DNA from: Nocardioides sp. TF02-7
Lineage (GTDB): Bacteria > Actinomycetota > Actinomycetes > Propionibacteriales > Nocardioidaceae
DNA: 64,000 bases
Assembly (NCBI RefSeq): GCF_022437945.1
Contig: NZ_CP092535.1
Span: 2,480,001-2,544,000, forward strand
Reading direction: 5' to 3'
The notes beneath the pieces are model-generated. The model searched no databases. It saw only the letters and a list, made by a program, of their open reading frames with translations, and was not told the origin of the DNA. The translations under genes were made by a program, and so were the position numbers. Numbering within the stretch: position 1 is the first letter of the stretch; the number at the start of each line of letters is the position of its first letter. Shown piece by piece: positions 1-8,270 of the stretch.

Positions 1-151
1 TCTGCTGATCGTAGGCCCCGGAGGGCGCCCGGAAGTCCTCGATCGGTATCCGAATCGTGCACGGAGCCCGTTGCCGCTGCGGGTGGCCCTTCTTAGCATC
101 CCGGGACACGCGGGGGACACCGCGACGGGACAGTGGGGACACGAGGGGGCG

Positions 152-657
152 ATGAGCATGCCGGTGATGACGCGTGCGCTCGGCGTGGTGGTGCTGGTGC
201 TGGCGGTGTCGATGATGACGGCCGTACCGTCGTCGTACGCAGGCACCTTCCGGACGACCGCCAAGTGGCGGAGCTGTGACACCGCCAAGTCTGCGATCAG
301 CGTTCGCGCGACTTTCGCCGACCCGGCCCGTTACCACGGCAGCGGCCGCTACATGGTGAAGAAAATGGATCAAGTGGGAGTACCTCAAGGCCCGCGGTGA
401 GTGGCGGTCGGCCGACCGCTACTTCGCCGAGACCGCCTGGATCCAGGTGACCGACAGCAGTTGGGACTTCGTCTCCACCGCCGCCGACCGGACCGGCTGG
501 GGGGAACCTCTACTACAGCCGCTGGCGGGCGCACGTGACGATCAAGCTCCTGAAGAACCGACCCGGGCCGAAGGACAAGACGGTCGACACGATCGAGATC
601 TGGCCGGCCAACGGCTCCTTCCGCGAGGTCGGCAGCCACTGCGGCTACGACTTCTAG
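152..657 (+). CDS. Small secreted protein of unknown function, two frameshifts
   Basis: No family is recognised. The ATG at 152 follows a purine-rich stretch (cgagggggcg) and opens a signal peptide of about 30 residues ending VPSSYA, so the protein is probably exported. The frame breaks near 361-364 in a run of A and again near 498-503 in a run of G. Deleting one base at each site restores a single protein of about 168 residues ending SHCGYDF, with alternating aromatic and basic residues typical of a small beta-rich secreted domain and two late Cys/His residues. It lies 8 bases before the next secreted-protein gene and may be co-transcribed with it. An upstream ATG at 71 is in frame but would put extra residues before the signal peptide. 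Confidence 0.6.
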
Positions 658-665
658 GGCCGGCG

Positions 666-2022
666 ATGACCAGCCTCGAGCGGCTCGCGGGAGCCGCCTC
701 GGCCGTCGGGATCGTCGTCGCGCTGCTGACGACTCCCCAGCTCCCGGCGTACGCCGGGCCCGGCCCCTCCAGCGACGGCCCGCTGCTGACCGAGACCGGT
801 CGGCTGGTGACGGCGGACGGCGCGGCGACGAGCCTGTTCTTCGCGTACCAGGGCAGCGCGATGGAGTTCTCCCCTGACGGCACCATGGTCGCCGGCGCGG
901 TGGAGCACCGGTCGACGGTGACGGTTTGGCGCAACGACGGCACCGTGCAGGAGCTCGTCACCCTCCCCGGTGAGGTCGAGGATGTCGCCTGGTCCGGGGA
1001 CCAGACGCGCCTGGCGGTCCTGACCTCCGAGTGGGACGGCAGCGACCACCGGCAACGGATCCACCGGGTCGTGGTAGCCACCGGCGCGGCGACCCTCCTG
1101 GTGCAGGACACCGCTGCCTTCGAGATCGCCCTGGTCAGCACCTTGTCGTGGAACCCCGTGACCGACCGGATCGCGTTCATCGCGTCCGAGGTGGAGGACG
1201 GGGGATGGAGCTACTCCGCCCACAGCCACCAGGTCTACACGGTCGCGGCCGCCGGAGGGGGCCGCCACGCGGTTCAACGCGCATCTCCCCGAGGAGTGCC
1301 AGCTCACCTGCCTGAACTACGCGTACTCGGACCCGGCCTGGTCACCGGACGGGTCCGTCCTGGCGGTCCTCGTCGACAAGGACGAGGACGAGCTCGACGA
1401 GCAGGTCTCCACCCACGAGCAGCTCCTGGGCACGATCGGCGCGGGCGACCTCCACCCGACCGTGATCAAGCGGACGTCGGTGTACGTCAACGTGCCGAGC
1501 TACAGCCACCTCGGGTCCGGGCCGGTCGACTGGTCGAGCGACGGCACCGAGATCCTCTACGGCCAGCGACAGGTGCAGTACGGCGACACCACCCCGACGT
1601 TGGTCTCGGCGGCGACCGGAGCCGTCCTCGGCACCTGGTCGTACGCCGGTTCCTACCGCGACCGGCAGCCGTGCCCCACCGGCACCTGCGCAGTTTGGGG
1701 CGACGAGGTCCCGCGGGCGACGGCGGTCCTCAGGGGCCGGCTCCCCGCTCCGGTGTGGGGCAAGAACGAGCGTCCCGCCGTGGTCGGCACCCTCGCCGTC
1801 ACGCCGAACCAGCGAGCGACCGGGCCGATCCGGCTGTTCGTGGACGGCAAGCAGGTGCGCTCGGCCGTCCTCACCGCCGCGATGAACAACCGCTTCTCGT
1901 TCAAGCTGCCCAAGCTCGGCCCTGGTCGGCACACCGTGCAGCTGCGGTACGGCGGGTCGACCAAGGTCAAGCCGGCCGCCTCCGGCGCCGGCCGGGTGAG
2001 GGTGATGGACTACCTTGGCTGA
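666..2022 (+). CDS. Secreted TolB/WD40-like beta-propeller protein with C-terminal Ig-like domain, one frameshift
   Basis: The protein begins with a signal peptide (hydrophobic stretch at about residues 10-28, then AYAGPG). Repeated propeller-blade signatures follow, such as FSPDGTMVAGA, VAWSGDQTRLAVLT, LSWNPVTDRIAFIA, AWSPDGSVLAVLV and DWSSDGTEILYG, the pattern of TolB/PD40-type blades. About the last 100 residues (APVWGKNERPAVVG to the end) read as a bacterial Ig-like domain with a short YGGSTKVKP motif, as found in secreted actinobacterial proteins. The frame shifts near 1256-1260 in a run of five G; removing one restores the blade series. No catalytic residues are seen. A binding or scaffold role outside the cell is inferred. 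Confidence 0.7.
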
Positions 2023-2046
2023 GGAGCGCCCGGCGCCGATGGCCGA

Positions 2047-2661
2047 CTACCCCTGGTCCGGCGCGTCCAGCCAGGGCTCGCGGAGGTCGAGGTACGAAGG
2101 CTCGCCGGCCGAGAGCGACGCGAGCTCGTCGATCATCTTCGCCAGCTCCGGCGGCGGCTCCTTCTGCTCGTTCACCCGGGCCTCGGCCTCGGAGGTGAAG
2201 TAGAGGGCCATCGTCCAGAGGCCGTCGTCGTGTCCGGCCCAGACGCTGCCGAGGATGTCGGGGCGGAACCTCGCCCAGTCCTCGGGGGTCTCGGCCATCA
2301 GCTCGCGGGTGCGCTCCATGTCGGTCGTGCGGCCCTGCATCACCTGGACGAACGTCGCCTGCGACGGGTCGCCGGGCGTGTCCACCTCGACCTCGGTGCA
2401 GTTGTGGAACACCGGCTCGTCGGTGAACTGCGCTGCCATCTCCTCCCACCACGCCGTCTGCCGCGGCTGGTCACTGTTCTTCCGGGCCGCCTCCTCCGAT
2501 TCGAAGCGGGCGAGCACGACCAGCTCGCCCTCGTCGGTCACCCCGGCGGTGCTGCCGAGCCAGCCGACCGCGCCGGGTGCCAGCTCGGCCACCCACCGGT
2601 CCATCAGCGCCCGCACCTTGCCGGCGTCCGACACGTGCCCCTGGATCACCTGGACGAACAT
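2047..2661 (-). CDS. Duplicated ABM-like (dimeric alpha/beta-barrel) protein
   Basis: This is a 204-residue protein built from two related halves. Each starts with the same strand signature (FVQVIQGHVSD at residue 2 and FVQVMQGRTTD near residue 103) and continues with a helix rich in arginine and methionine. That is the pattern of antibiotic-biosynthesis-monooxygenase-like ferredoxin folds, fused here in tandem so that one chain could form the usual dimer. The longer reading frame extends about 40 residues upstream, but its composition is poor, and the ATG at 2661 has a clear ribosome-binding site (ggaggtggg). Function is unknown; small oxygenase or stress-response roles are only family analogy. 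Confidence 0.75.
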   Translation of the reverse strand: MFVQVIQGHVSDAGKVRALMDRWVAELAPGAVGWLGSTAGVTDEGELVVLARFESEEAARKNSDQPRQTAWWEEMAAQFTDEPVFHNCTEVEVDTPGDPSQATFVQVMQGRTTDMERTRELMAETPEDWARFRPDILGSVWAGHDDGLWTMALYFTSEAEARVNEQKEPPPELAKMIDELASLSAGEPSYLDLREPWLDAPDQG

Positions 2662-2855
2662 CTCCCACCTCCGCTCGTCCCCCCCGACGGCACTCGACGT
2701 TACGCGCGCCGGGGGCTCCCGGCGCCGCCTGTCGCGCCGATCGGTACCGGAGCAGACAACCGCCGGTAAGAGGTCTCTCACCGCGGTCTCAGAGGTGCCT
2801 CACCCTCGCCGCCGATCCTTGAAGCGTCAACCACCGAAGGAGAAGGAGCAGCAAC

Positions 2856-3245
2856 ATGCAGAACGTACGACGCGCCGTCGCCGCCATCGCCGGAGGTGCG
2901 CTGGTCGCCGCGCCGATGACGGTGCTCTCGGCCTCGCCCGCCAACGCCGACGGCAAGGAGCGGGAGTTCCGGGTCGCCGGGGCCGAGGTCGACTTCAAGG
3001 TCGAGAAGGACGACGGCCGGTTCGAGGTCGAGGTCGACATCGACGACGCCCGCCCGGGCAGCAAGTACCGGATCGTGCTGCGCCACGACGGCAAGCGGTT
3101 CTTCAACGGCGTGCGCAAGGCCGACCGCGACGGCGACATCGAGATCGAGCGCAACCGCAAGAACACCAAGGGCAAGGACGTCTTCAAGGTGGTCGTGAAG
3201 AAGGTCGGCGGCCCGAAGAAGTCCCGCGTCATCCGGATGCGCTGA
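2856..3245 (+). CDS. Small secreted charged protein of unknown function
   Basis: A 129-residue protein with a strong ribosome-binding site (aaggagaaggag) and a signal peptide of about 32 residues (RRAVAAIAGGALVAAP, then SPANADG). The mature part is rich in Lys, Asp and Glu, with a repeated strand-like pattern (FEVEVDIDDARPG, KYRIVLRHDGKRF, GDIEIERNRK, VFKVVVKKV). It looks like one small beta-sandwich domain for the cell surface or medium. No family is recognised and no Cys pairs or catalytic motifs are visible. It converges with the SDR gene, and an inverted repeat overlaps the shared 3' end. Confidence 0.8.
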   Translation: MQNVRRAVAAIAGGALVAAPMTVLSASPANADGKEREFRVAGAEVDFKVEKDDGRFEVEVDIDDARPGSKYRIVLRHDGKRFFNGVRKADRDGDIEIERNRKNTKGKDVFKVVVKKVGGPKKSRVIRMR

Positions 3246-3261
3246 CGCTCCGGCCGGAGGA

Positions 3262-3305
3262 GGCCCGTGGCCGCGGCTAGGGACGCCGCCGTAGCGCCAC
3301 GGGCC
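3262..3305. terminator. Inverted repeat between convergent genes
   Basis: Perfect 10-base arms (ggcccgtggc at 3262 and its complement ending 3305) flank a 24-base GC-rich loop. The repeat sits just past the stop of the small secreted protein and runs into the last codons of the convergent SDR gene, so it could act as a terminator in both directions. There is no T tract, which is usual in high-GC actinobacteria. Confidence 0.45.
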
Positions 3306-4344
3306 CCCTGCGCAGGAGGCGCTTGACCCCGTCAGCGGGGCTGCGCGGCCGCAGGGGCGGCGTGACGTCGTGGTCGCCGGACAGGATGCCGTCGATCACC
3401 TCGTGCAGTGCGCCGAGAGCGTCGATCCGCGGCGCCCAGCCCAGCTGGGTGCGGGCACGCGCCGTGTCGAGCAGCGGCACCTGGTGGGCGAGGTCGACCC
3501 ACCCGGGATCGACCTGCTGCAGGCGCGCGTGCCAGCTCCCCGCGGCCGCCGCCCGCACCACCGGGTACGGCACGTGGACGTGCCGCGCGCCGAGCGCCTC
3601 GGCCAGGTCGCCGGGCCGCACGGCCGGCTCCGCGGCCAGGTTGACCGCACCCGGGAGCCGGGCGCCGAGGACGAGGTCGATCGCCCCGGCCACGTCGTCG
3701 GCGTGCACGACGGGGATCGCCACCGAGCGGTCCAGCGGCAGCACAGGCAGGAGCCGCAGCAGCCGGCGCGGCACCAGCGCCGGGACGCCGTAGCGGAGCA
3801 GGGCGCTCCCGGCGCGCCGGTTGGCGATGATCCCCGGCCGCAGCCGGGTCACCGTGGTCCCCGGCTGCTCGGCCTCGAACCGGTCGAGCAGCCGCTCCGC
3901 GGCCGACTTGTGGCGGCTGTAGACCGAGCTCGGGATGCCGCCGGTCGGCCACGTCTCGTCCACCGGGTCGAGGTCGTGCCGCGGTGAGTAGGCGCCGACC
4001 GACGACATGTGCACGACGTGCCGTACGCCGGCCCGCGCGGCCGCGGCGAGCACCCGGCCGGTGCCGCCGACGCCGAGCGCCTCCAGGTAGTCCGTGCGGT
4101 GGGACGGCTGGAACCCCCAGGCGAGGTGGACGACGGCGTCGGCCCCTCGCAGCGCGTCGTCGAGCTCGGTCGCCGACGACTCCTCGGCGAGGTCGGCAGC
4201 GACCCAGCGCGCGCCGTCGTACGGGCCCGCCGCCGTCTCCGGCGGGCGGCGGCTGACGCCCACGACGTCGTGCCTGGCGTCGGCCAGCGTCCGGAGCAGG
4301 GTGGACCCGACGTTCCCGGTCGCGCCCGTGACGGTGATCAGCAT
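3277..4344 (-). CDS. NAD(P)-dependent epimerase/dehydratase, extended SDR
   Basis: A 355-residue extended short-chain dehydrogenase. The N-terminus carries the nucleotide-binding glycine motif (TGATGNVG, residues 6-13). The catalytic region shows HMSSVGAYSP and a YSRHK motif near residue 143 (the Tyr and Lys of YxxxK), with AWGFQPSHR and RPGIIANRR in the expected places. Such proteins oxidise, reduce or epimerise nucleotide sugars or small carbonyl compounds using NAD(P). It stands apart from the glycan locus, with no partner gene nearby, so the substrate cannot be assigned. Start ATG at 4344, length normal for the family. Confidence 0.85.
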   Translation of the reverse strand: MLITVTGATGNVGSTLLRTLADARHDVVGVSRRPPETAAGPYDGARWVAADLAEESSATELDDALRGADAVVHLAWGFQPSHRTDYLEALGVGGTGRVLAAAARAGVRHVVHMSSVGAYSPRHDLDPVDETWPTGGIPSSVYSRHKSAAERLLDRFEAEQPGTTVTRLRPGIIANRRAGSALLRYGVPALVPRRLLRLLPVLPLDRSVAIPVVHADDVAGAIDLVLGARLPGAVNLAAEPAVRPGDLAEALGARHVHVPYPVVRAAAAGSWHARLQQVDPGWVDLAHQVPLLDTARARTQLGWAPRIDALGALHEVIDGILSGDHDVTPPLRPRSPADGVKRLLRRGPVALRRRP

Positions 4345-4441
4345 GCTCGTGCCTCCCGCGGTCCGGCCCCTCGCTCGGCGTTACCCACCGCGGATGTCCC
4401 TAGCCCCGACGGGACGTCCCGCCTGGGGCGCGTGAACGGGG

Positions 4442-5266
4442 TCAGGACGAGCGGTTCCCGCAGCCCAGCAGGCGGTCGAGCAGGTCGGCGACGAAGTTGT
4501 CGATACCGCTGCACAGCAGGAAGTCCCTGCCGCTGCCGCCGACGAGCCGGTCGCGGCCGCCCATCCCGCCGAGCCGGTCGTCACCGGCGTCGCCGTACAT
4601 GACGTCGTCGCCGTCCTGGCCGACGAGCTGGTCGTCCGCGCCGCCGCCGCGCACGACGTCGGCGTCCGGGCCGAGGCGGATCCAGTCGTTGCCGCCTCCG
4701 CCGAAGACCCGGTCGCGGCCGGTGAAGCCGTTGAAGAAGTCGGGGCCGGCGCCGAACCGCACGACCTCGTCGCCGGCGTCGCCGAGCACGGTCACCGCGA
4801 ACGACGCCGGCAGCGTCGACACGTTGACGTGGTCGTTGCCCAGCCGCGGCCACACCTCGAGCAGGACCGGACGGTCGACGCTGATCCAGGTGGGAACCGG
4901 GCACACCGCCGCGACGCCGCGCCAGACGCGCTGCTCGACGCAGCCGGCCGCCAGCCGGTGGAACGAGCGGGTGCCGGTGTCGACGAACCGCAGCGACGTG
5001 CCCGAGAAGGTCACCGTCAGCCGGTTGTGCTGCTGGCCCGCGCGGTAGAGGTAGCCGTGCTTCGAGCGGGTGATCATCGCCTTGTCCGGGAGCGGCACCA
5101 GCGGCTTCCCCAGCTCCTCGCCCATCAGCTCGGTGGCGTAGTCGTACGGCGGCCCGGCGGTGCCGGGTCCGTTCGGGGGCGTCCCGGCGCCGGCGGGGCC
5201 GGTGGGAGCGAGGGCGAGCGCGACGGCGATGCCGGTGGCGACGGCGGCGAGGGTGCGGCGGACCAT
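4442..5266 (-). CDS. Secreted RTX-type calcium-binding repeat protein
   Basis: A 274-residue exported protein. A signal peptide (LAAVATGIAVALALAP) is followed by a beta-rich region of about 150 residues and then a row of glycine/aspartate nonapeptides (DRVFGGGGNDWIRLG, DQLVGQDGDDVMYGDAGDD, DRLVGGSGRDFLL). These match the GGxGxDxLx repeat that folds into a calcium-binding parallel beta-roll in RTX proteins. It ends soon after the repeats with two late Cys. No protease or lipase motif is seen, so it may be a structural or adhesive surface protein. There is no type I secretion gene nearby; the signal peptide implies Sec export. Confidence 0.85.
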   Translation of the reverse strand: MVRRTLAAVATGIAVALALAPTGPAGAGTPPNGPGTAGPPYDYATELMGEELGKPLVPLPDKAMITRSKHGYLYRAGQQHNRLTVTFSGTSLRFVDTGTRSFHRLAAGCVEQRVWRGVAAVCPVPTWISVDRPVLLEVWPRLGNDHVNVSTLPASFAVTVLGDAGDEVVRFGAGPDFFNGFTGRDRVFGGGGNDWIRLGPDADVVRGGGADDQLVGQDGDDVMYGDAGDDRLGGMGGRDRLVGGSGRDFLLCSGIDNFVADLLDRLLGCGNRSS

Positions 5267-5367
5267 GCCTCATCCAACGGCGACAGCCCGCCGAGCATTA
5301 CCACATCTGACGACGAATGACCGATCGGACAGGTCGGACCACCCGGGCGGGCCATGGCGTCCGAGCC

Positions 5368-5415
5368 GGTCGTCAGGGTGAGAGTGAGCCAGGGCTCACT
5401 CTCACCCTGACGACC
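5368..5415 (-). terminator. Very stable hairpin terminator
   Basis: A perfect 22-base inverted repeat (left arm 5368-5389, right arm 5394-5415) closes on the 4-base loop cagg. It starts 6 bases after the stop codon of the minus-strand gene at 5422-6250 and lies between that gene and the promoter region of the RTX gene. Stem length and position support a factor-independent terminator, though no T tract follows. Confidence 0.75.
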
Positions 5416-5421
5416 TCGCTC

Positions 5422-6250
5422 CTAGACGATCCAGCGGGGTGAGACCAGCTCCTCGGTGCCCTCGACGAGCAGCCGCAGGTAGGCGCCGAACCGCAGGTCG
5501 GAGCGGGCCTCGGCCGACAGCCCGGCGGTGCGCTCCTCGTGGTCGGAGGCGTGGGTGAGCGCCCGGTCGACGAGGTAGCCGCCGGGGGTCTCGATGCTGA
5601 GGTCGCGAGCGCCGGGGGAACACCTGGAACAGCTGGTCGTCGTGCCAGCCGAGCGTCCGGAGCTCCTCGAGGAGCCACTTCCGGTCGTTCTCCCAGTCGG
5701 GGTCCTCGGCCAGCCGGTTGCCGATCAGGTCGGTCAGGCCGTCGGAGACGAGCAGCACGCCGAGCCCCCACTCGTCCAGCAGGAGCGCCACGTGGGTGCG
5801 GTGCGGTGCGGCGAGGTTGACGATGCCACCGCCGACGCGCCGCTCGGCGGCGTGCCGCCCCGGCAGGCTGAGCGCCTGGCCGTCGCTGCCGAAGTCGATC
5901 TCGGTGCGCACCGACGTGCGGTCCTCGAGCGTCCAGCCGCCCTCGAGGTAGGCGCGCCAGACCACCTCGTGGCCCTCGGGGGAGGAGTCGGCGCCGAGCA
6001 GGTCCTCGAGGTGCCCGGGCTGCCCGGAGACGCCGAACCAGACGTCGCCGCCGTTCTGCCGCAGCTTCCGCACCGCCCACGGCACGGCCGGGCCGTCGGC
6101 GTCGGGTCGGTAGACGACCGTCGAGGTGGACTGCTCCACGACCTCGCCGTCGCGAGCGGTGACCTCCCGGACGATGCGGACGCCGCGGCGGCCGAGGGAG
6201 GGCATGGCGGCAGGGGCCGACGAGGCACGGAGCCACGACTGCTCGCTCAC
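5422..6250 (-). CDS. Protein of unknown function, one frameshift
   Basis: I do not recognise this family. A GTG at 6250 (VSEQSWLR) has the ribosome-binding site aggaggactcctc; the reading frame continues upstream but without coding character. About 275 residues result once one G is removed from the run near 5614-5618. After that correction the last part reads SIETPGGYLVDRALTH and ends RLLVEGTEELVSPRWIV, leading straight to the terminator hairpin. The central part contains WLLEELRTLGWHDD and ALLLDEWGLGVLLVSDG. No signal peptide or membrane segment is visible, so it is probably a soluble cytoplasmic protein. Confidence 0.6.
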
Positions 6251-6480
6251 GAGGAGTCCTCCTGCTGCCCGAGACGGCCGCGGTGGGGGTTGACGGCCAA
6301 CGTCTACCGGACCGCCGCCCCGAGACGCGGGCAACGCACGGAGCGCAACCGCCCATGGCCTCACATCTGAGAACGCTCCGTCCGCTCGTCGTGAGGAACC
6401 CACCGGTCACCGGGCCGGCCGTGACGCTGTCGGCGGGGCGCTCGTTATCGTGACGATGGACGGCTCCACTCTCGGGAGGT

Positions 6481-6735
6481 GTGGTGACGCGCGGTGAGGA
6501 GGCTGCCGGGCGGGGGACGCCGCGGGTCCGGCTCCGCGACGGCGTCCTCTACGGCCTGCGCAAGCACGCCGGCATCAGCCGCGACGAGTGGGCGCGGCGG
6601 GTCGGGCTGTCGAGCAGCGCCGCCTGGCGCCTCGAGGCCGGTCACGCGAGCCCCAGCGCGGAGACGATCGCCCGGTTGCTGGTGGCGACCGGCAAGCGGT
6701 TCGAGGAGCTGTTCGAGGTCGAGTGGGTCGACTGA
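6481..6735 (+). CDS. XRE-family helix-turn-helix regulator
   Basis: A short DNA-binding protein of about 84 residues. The helix-turn-helix is recognisable as SRDEWARRVGLSSSAAWRLE followed by the family tail GHASPSAETIARLLVATG. It consists of little beyond one HTH_XRE domain, like many small actinobacterial regulators and antitoxin-like proteins. Start choice is uncertain: GTG codons lie at 6481 and 6484 and the ggaggt motif ends at 6480, so 6484 or a slightly later start is also possible. No toxin gene is adjacent. The targets are unknown. Confidence 0.75.
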   Translation: MVTRGEEAAGRGTPRVRLRDGVLYGLRKHAGISRDEWARRVGLSSSAAWRLEAGHASPSAETIARLLVATGKRFEELFEVEWVD

Positions 6736-6812
6736 CGGGCGCCGTACGCCGGCACCCGGCCGGTCCGCGAGACACCGGTGCGCGTGGCGGCTCGTTCGGC
6801 AGAGACGCTTGG

Positions 6813-6989
6813 TAGGGTCGGTCCTGCAGTGGATGCAGTTCTTCAAGGTTTGACGCCTGCGGAAGTCTGTGGCCAACGGCGTATCTGGTTTGTGGTGTCC
6901 CAATCACGGGTCGGAGCGACGTGTCAGCGCATCCGCTGCGGGTCGCCGAGGTGGCGGCTCTCGCCCCGACACAAGGAGTAACGAGCGCA
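6813..6989 (+). promoter_or_regulatory. Probable promoter and long 5' leader of the cold-shock gene
   Basis: A TAGGGT box at 6813-6818 is a reasonable -10 element. It would give a transcript with about 165 bases before the cold-shock start codon. The leader contains short inverted repeats (ctgca/tgcag near 6824-6838) and an aaggag motif before the start. Long structured leaders are known to give temperature control in cspA-type genes; that this one does so is inference. Confidence 0.4.
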
Positions 6990-7193
6990 ATGGCTCAGGG
7001 CACCGTGAAGTGGTTCAGCGCCGAGAAGGGCTTCGGCTTCATCGAGCAGGAGGGCGGCGGCGACGACGTCTTCGTGCACTACTCGGCGATCCAGTCCTCC
7101 GGCTTCAAGTCCCTCGAGGACAACCAGAAGGTCGAGTTCGACGTCACCCAGGGCCCGAAGGGCCCGCAGGCCGAGAACGTGCGTCCGCTCTGA
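6990..7193 (+). CDS. Cold-shock protein (CspA family)
   Basis: A 67-residue single cold-shock domain, the usual size. It has both RNA-binding motifs: KGFGFIEQE (RNP1) at residues 15-23 and DVFVHYSAI (RNP2) at about residues 29-37, preceded by the hallmark [14 protein letters not shown]. The family binds single-stranded nucleic acid and acts as an RNA chaperone in the cytoplasm. The ATG at 6990 is preceded by aaggag; an in-frame upstream extension is non-conserved leader. The gene is monocistronic, with a strong terminator 27 bases downstream of the stop. Confidence 0.96.
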   Translation: MAQGTVKWFSAEKGFGFIEQEGGGDDVFVHYSAIQSSGFKSLEDNQKVEFDVTQGPKGPQAENVRPL

Positions 7194-7220
7194 CGAGCTG
7201 ACGTTCGCGCCTTTCTCGCA

Positions 7221-7248
7221 GAGCCCCGCCGGTCCGCCGGCGGGGCTC
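7221..7248 (+). terminator. Hairpin terminator of the cold-shock gene
   Basis: A perfect 12-base stem (gagccccgccgg and its complement) closes on a 4-base loop, 27 bases after the stop codon. The following sequence is pyrimidine-rich (tcgccttccc). This is a typical intrinsic terminator for high-GC DNA. Confidence 0.85.
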
Positions 7249-7416
7249 TCGCCTTCCCGAGCCCGCCGGCCGTCGGTAACGAGAGTGCAAAGTTTCGGCG
7301 GTTCTCCGTTTGCAGGCGGGTCCATTGGGCACGATAGTTCGGAACGAGATCGGGTGTGCCCGGCGGTGGAGCGGGCTCGGGGGCGGCCGGTCGGACTCGG
7401 GGAGGCAGAAGCAGTC

Positions 7417-7572
7417 GTGACGGACCAGTTCGACGTGACCCTCGAGGACTCCGACCTCCTCGTCGAGGTCGAGCTGACGACCAACCTGATCGTGGCCGCC
7501 ACCGCTTCCGACGGCCCGCTGCCGGTCGAGGAGATCGACCGCATCCTGGGCATCCGCCCCGACGCCGGCTGA
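7417..7572 (+). CDS. Small acidic protein of unknown function
   Basis: A 51-residue acidic protein starting at GTG 7417 behind a good ribosome-binding site (ggggaggcagaag). The frame stays open further upstream, but codon use and composition worsen there and the binding site fits 7417. It contains an alternating hydrophobic/acidic strand pair (FDVTLEDSDLLVEVEL) and a short C-terminal helix with VEEIDRILGI. Small proteins like this occur widely in actinobacteria, sometimes as regulators or adaptors, but no function is assigned. It lies about 110 bases before the copper operon and is probably independent of it. Confidence 0.6.
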   Translation: MTDQFDVTLEDSDLLVEVELTTNLIVAATASDGPLPVEEIDRILGIRPDAG

Positions 7573-7648
7573 CCCTGCCGGCCACCTGACCCCGCCAGCC
7601 ACCGGGCCCGACCCTGCGGGCCCGGGCGATCGGCGTACCCCTCTGCGC

Positions 7649-7676
7649 TTGACAAGTTACCCTAGGGGGGTATGGT
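7649..7676 (+). promoter_or_regulatory. csoR promoter with CsoR-like operator in the spacer
   Basis: TTGACA (7649-7654) and TATGGT (7671-7676) are separated by 16 bases. The spacer holds the imperfect palindrome taccctaggggggta (7658-7672), which resembles the G/C-tract operators of copper-responsive CsoR repressors. Binding there would block polymerase, and Cu(I) would release it. The -10 box ends 7 bases before the GTG at 7684, so the mRNA probably starts at or next to the start codon. Confidence 0.75.
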
Positions 7677-7683
7677 TTCTGTT

Positions 7684-8010
7684 GTGAGCGAGCACCAGCA
7701 CGGCTACCTGCACCGCAAGGACGACCACCTCGAGCGGCTGCGCCGGATCGAGGGGCAGGCCCGCGGCCTGCAGCGCATGGTCGAGGAGGAGCAGTACTGC
7801 ATCGACATCCTCACCCAGGTCTCGGCGATGACCAGCGCGCTGCAGTCGTTCTCCCTCCAGCTCCTCGAGGAGCACATGAACCACTGCGTCGCCGACGCCC
7901 TCGGCGCCGCCCGCTCCGGCGAGGCCAGCGACCAGGCCGCCAGCGACCAGGTCGCCCGCGACAAGGTCGCCGAGGCGGTCGCCGCCATCACCCGGCTGGT
8001 CCGGTCCTGA
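7684..8010 (+). CDS. csoR: Copper-sensing transcriptional repressor CsoR
   Basis: A 108-residue DUF156/CsoR-family repressor with no helix-turn-helix motif, an all-helical fold that binds DNA as a tetramer. Family hallmarks are RLRRIEGQARGLQRMVEEE near residue 20 and the Cu(I) ligand set Cys (EQYCIDIL), His and Cys (EEHMNHCV), in the C-H-C spacing of copper sensors. Binding of Cu(I) lifts repression of the downstream export genes. The GTG at 7684 is preferred to the in-frame ATG at 7672 because that ATG lies inside the -10 element. The tail carries a short SDQAASDQVA repeat. First gene of the copper cassette. Confidence 0.95.
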   Translation: MSEHQHGYLHRKDDHLERLRRIEGQARGLQRMVEEEQYCIDILTQVSAMTSALQSFSLQLLEEHMNHCVADALGAARSGEASDQAASDQVARDKVAEAVAAITRLVRS

Positions 8011-8038
8011 ACCACCCACGAGACGAGAGGCAGCGAAG

Positions 8039-8245
8039 ATGAGCGAGCAGAGCACCTGGCAGGTCACCGGCATGACCTGCGCCCACTGCGCGGCGTCGGT
8101 CGCCGAGGAGATCGGCGAGATCCCCGGCGTGGAGGACGTCGACGTGACCGTCGAGACCGGCGCGGTCGTCGTGACCAGCGCCGCCCCGCTCGAGCGCGGC
8201 GCCGTGGAGGCGGCCGTGGTCGAGGCGGGCTACCAGCTGGCCTGA
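8039..8245 (+). CDS. copZ: Heavy-metal-associated domain copper chaperone (CopZ-like)
   Basis: A 68-residue single HMA domain. The metal-binding loop GMTCAHCAASV at about residues 11-21 has the two cysteines of the CxxC copper site, and the rest follows the beta-alpha-beta-beta-alpha-beta pattern (VEDVDVTVETGAVVVTS). Such proteins carry Cu(I) in the cytoplasm and hand it to the CopA ATPase. It starts 28 bases after csoR with a purine-rich binding site (agaggcagcgaag) and is followed closely by the His-rich protein and copA, so one operon is likely. Confidence 0.93.
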   Translation: MSEQSTWQVTGMTCAHCAASVAEEIGEIPGVEDVDVTVETGAVVVTSAAPLERGAVEAAVVEAGYQLA

Positions 8246-8270
8246 CGGCCCCGGCACGAGGAGGAGCGGC

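Noticed and set aside
1..151. Tail or head of another gene at the left edge
   Set aside because: Short open stretches exist on both strands, but none has a start signal, motif or clear codon bias, so nothing is claimed.
7672..7683. ATG at 7672 as the csoR start
   Set aside because: It lies inside the -10 element; a transcript from this promoter would begin at about 7683-7684.
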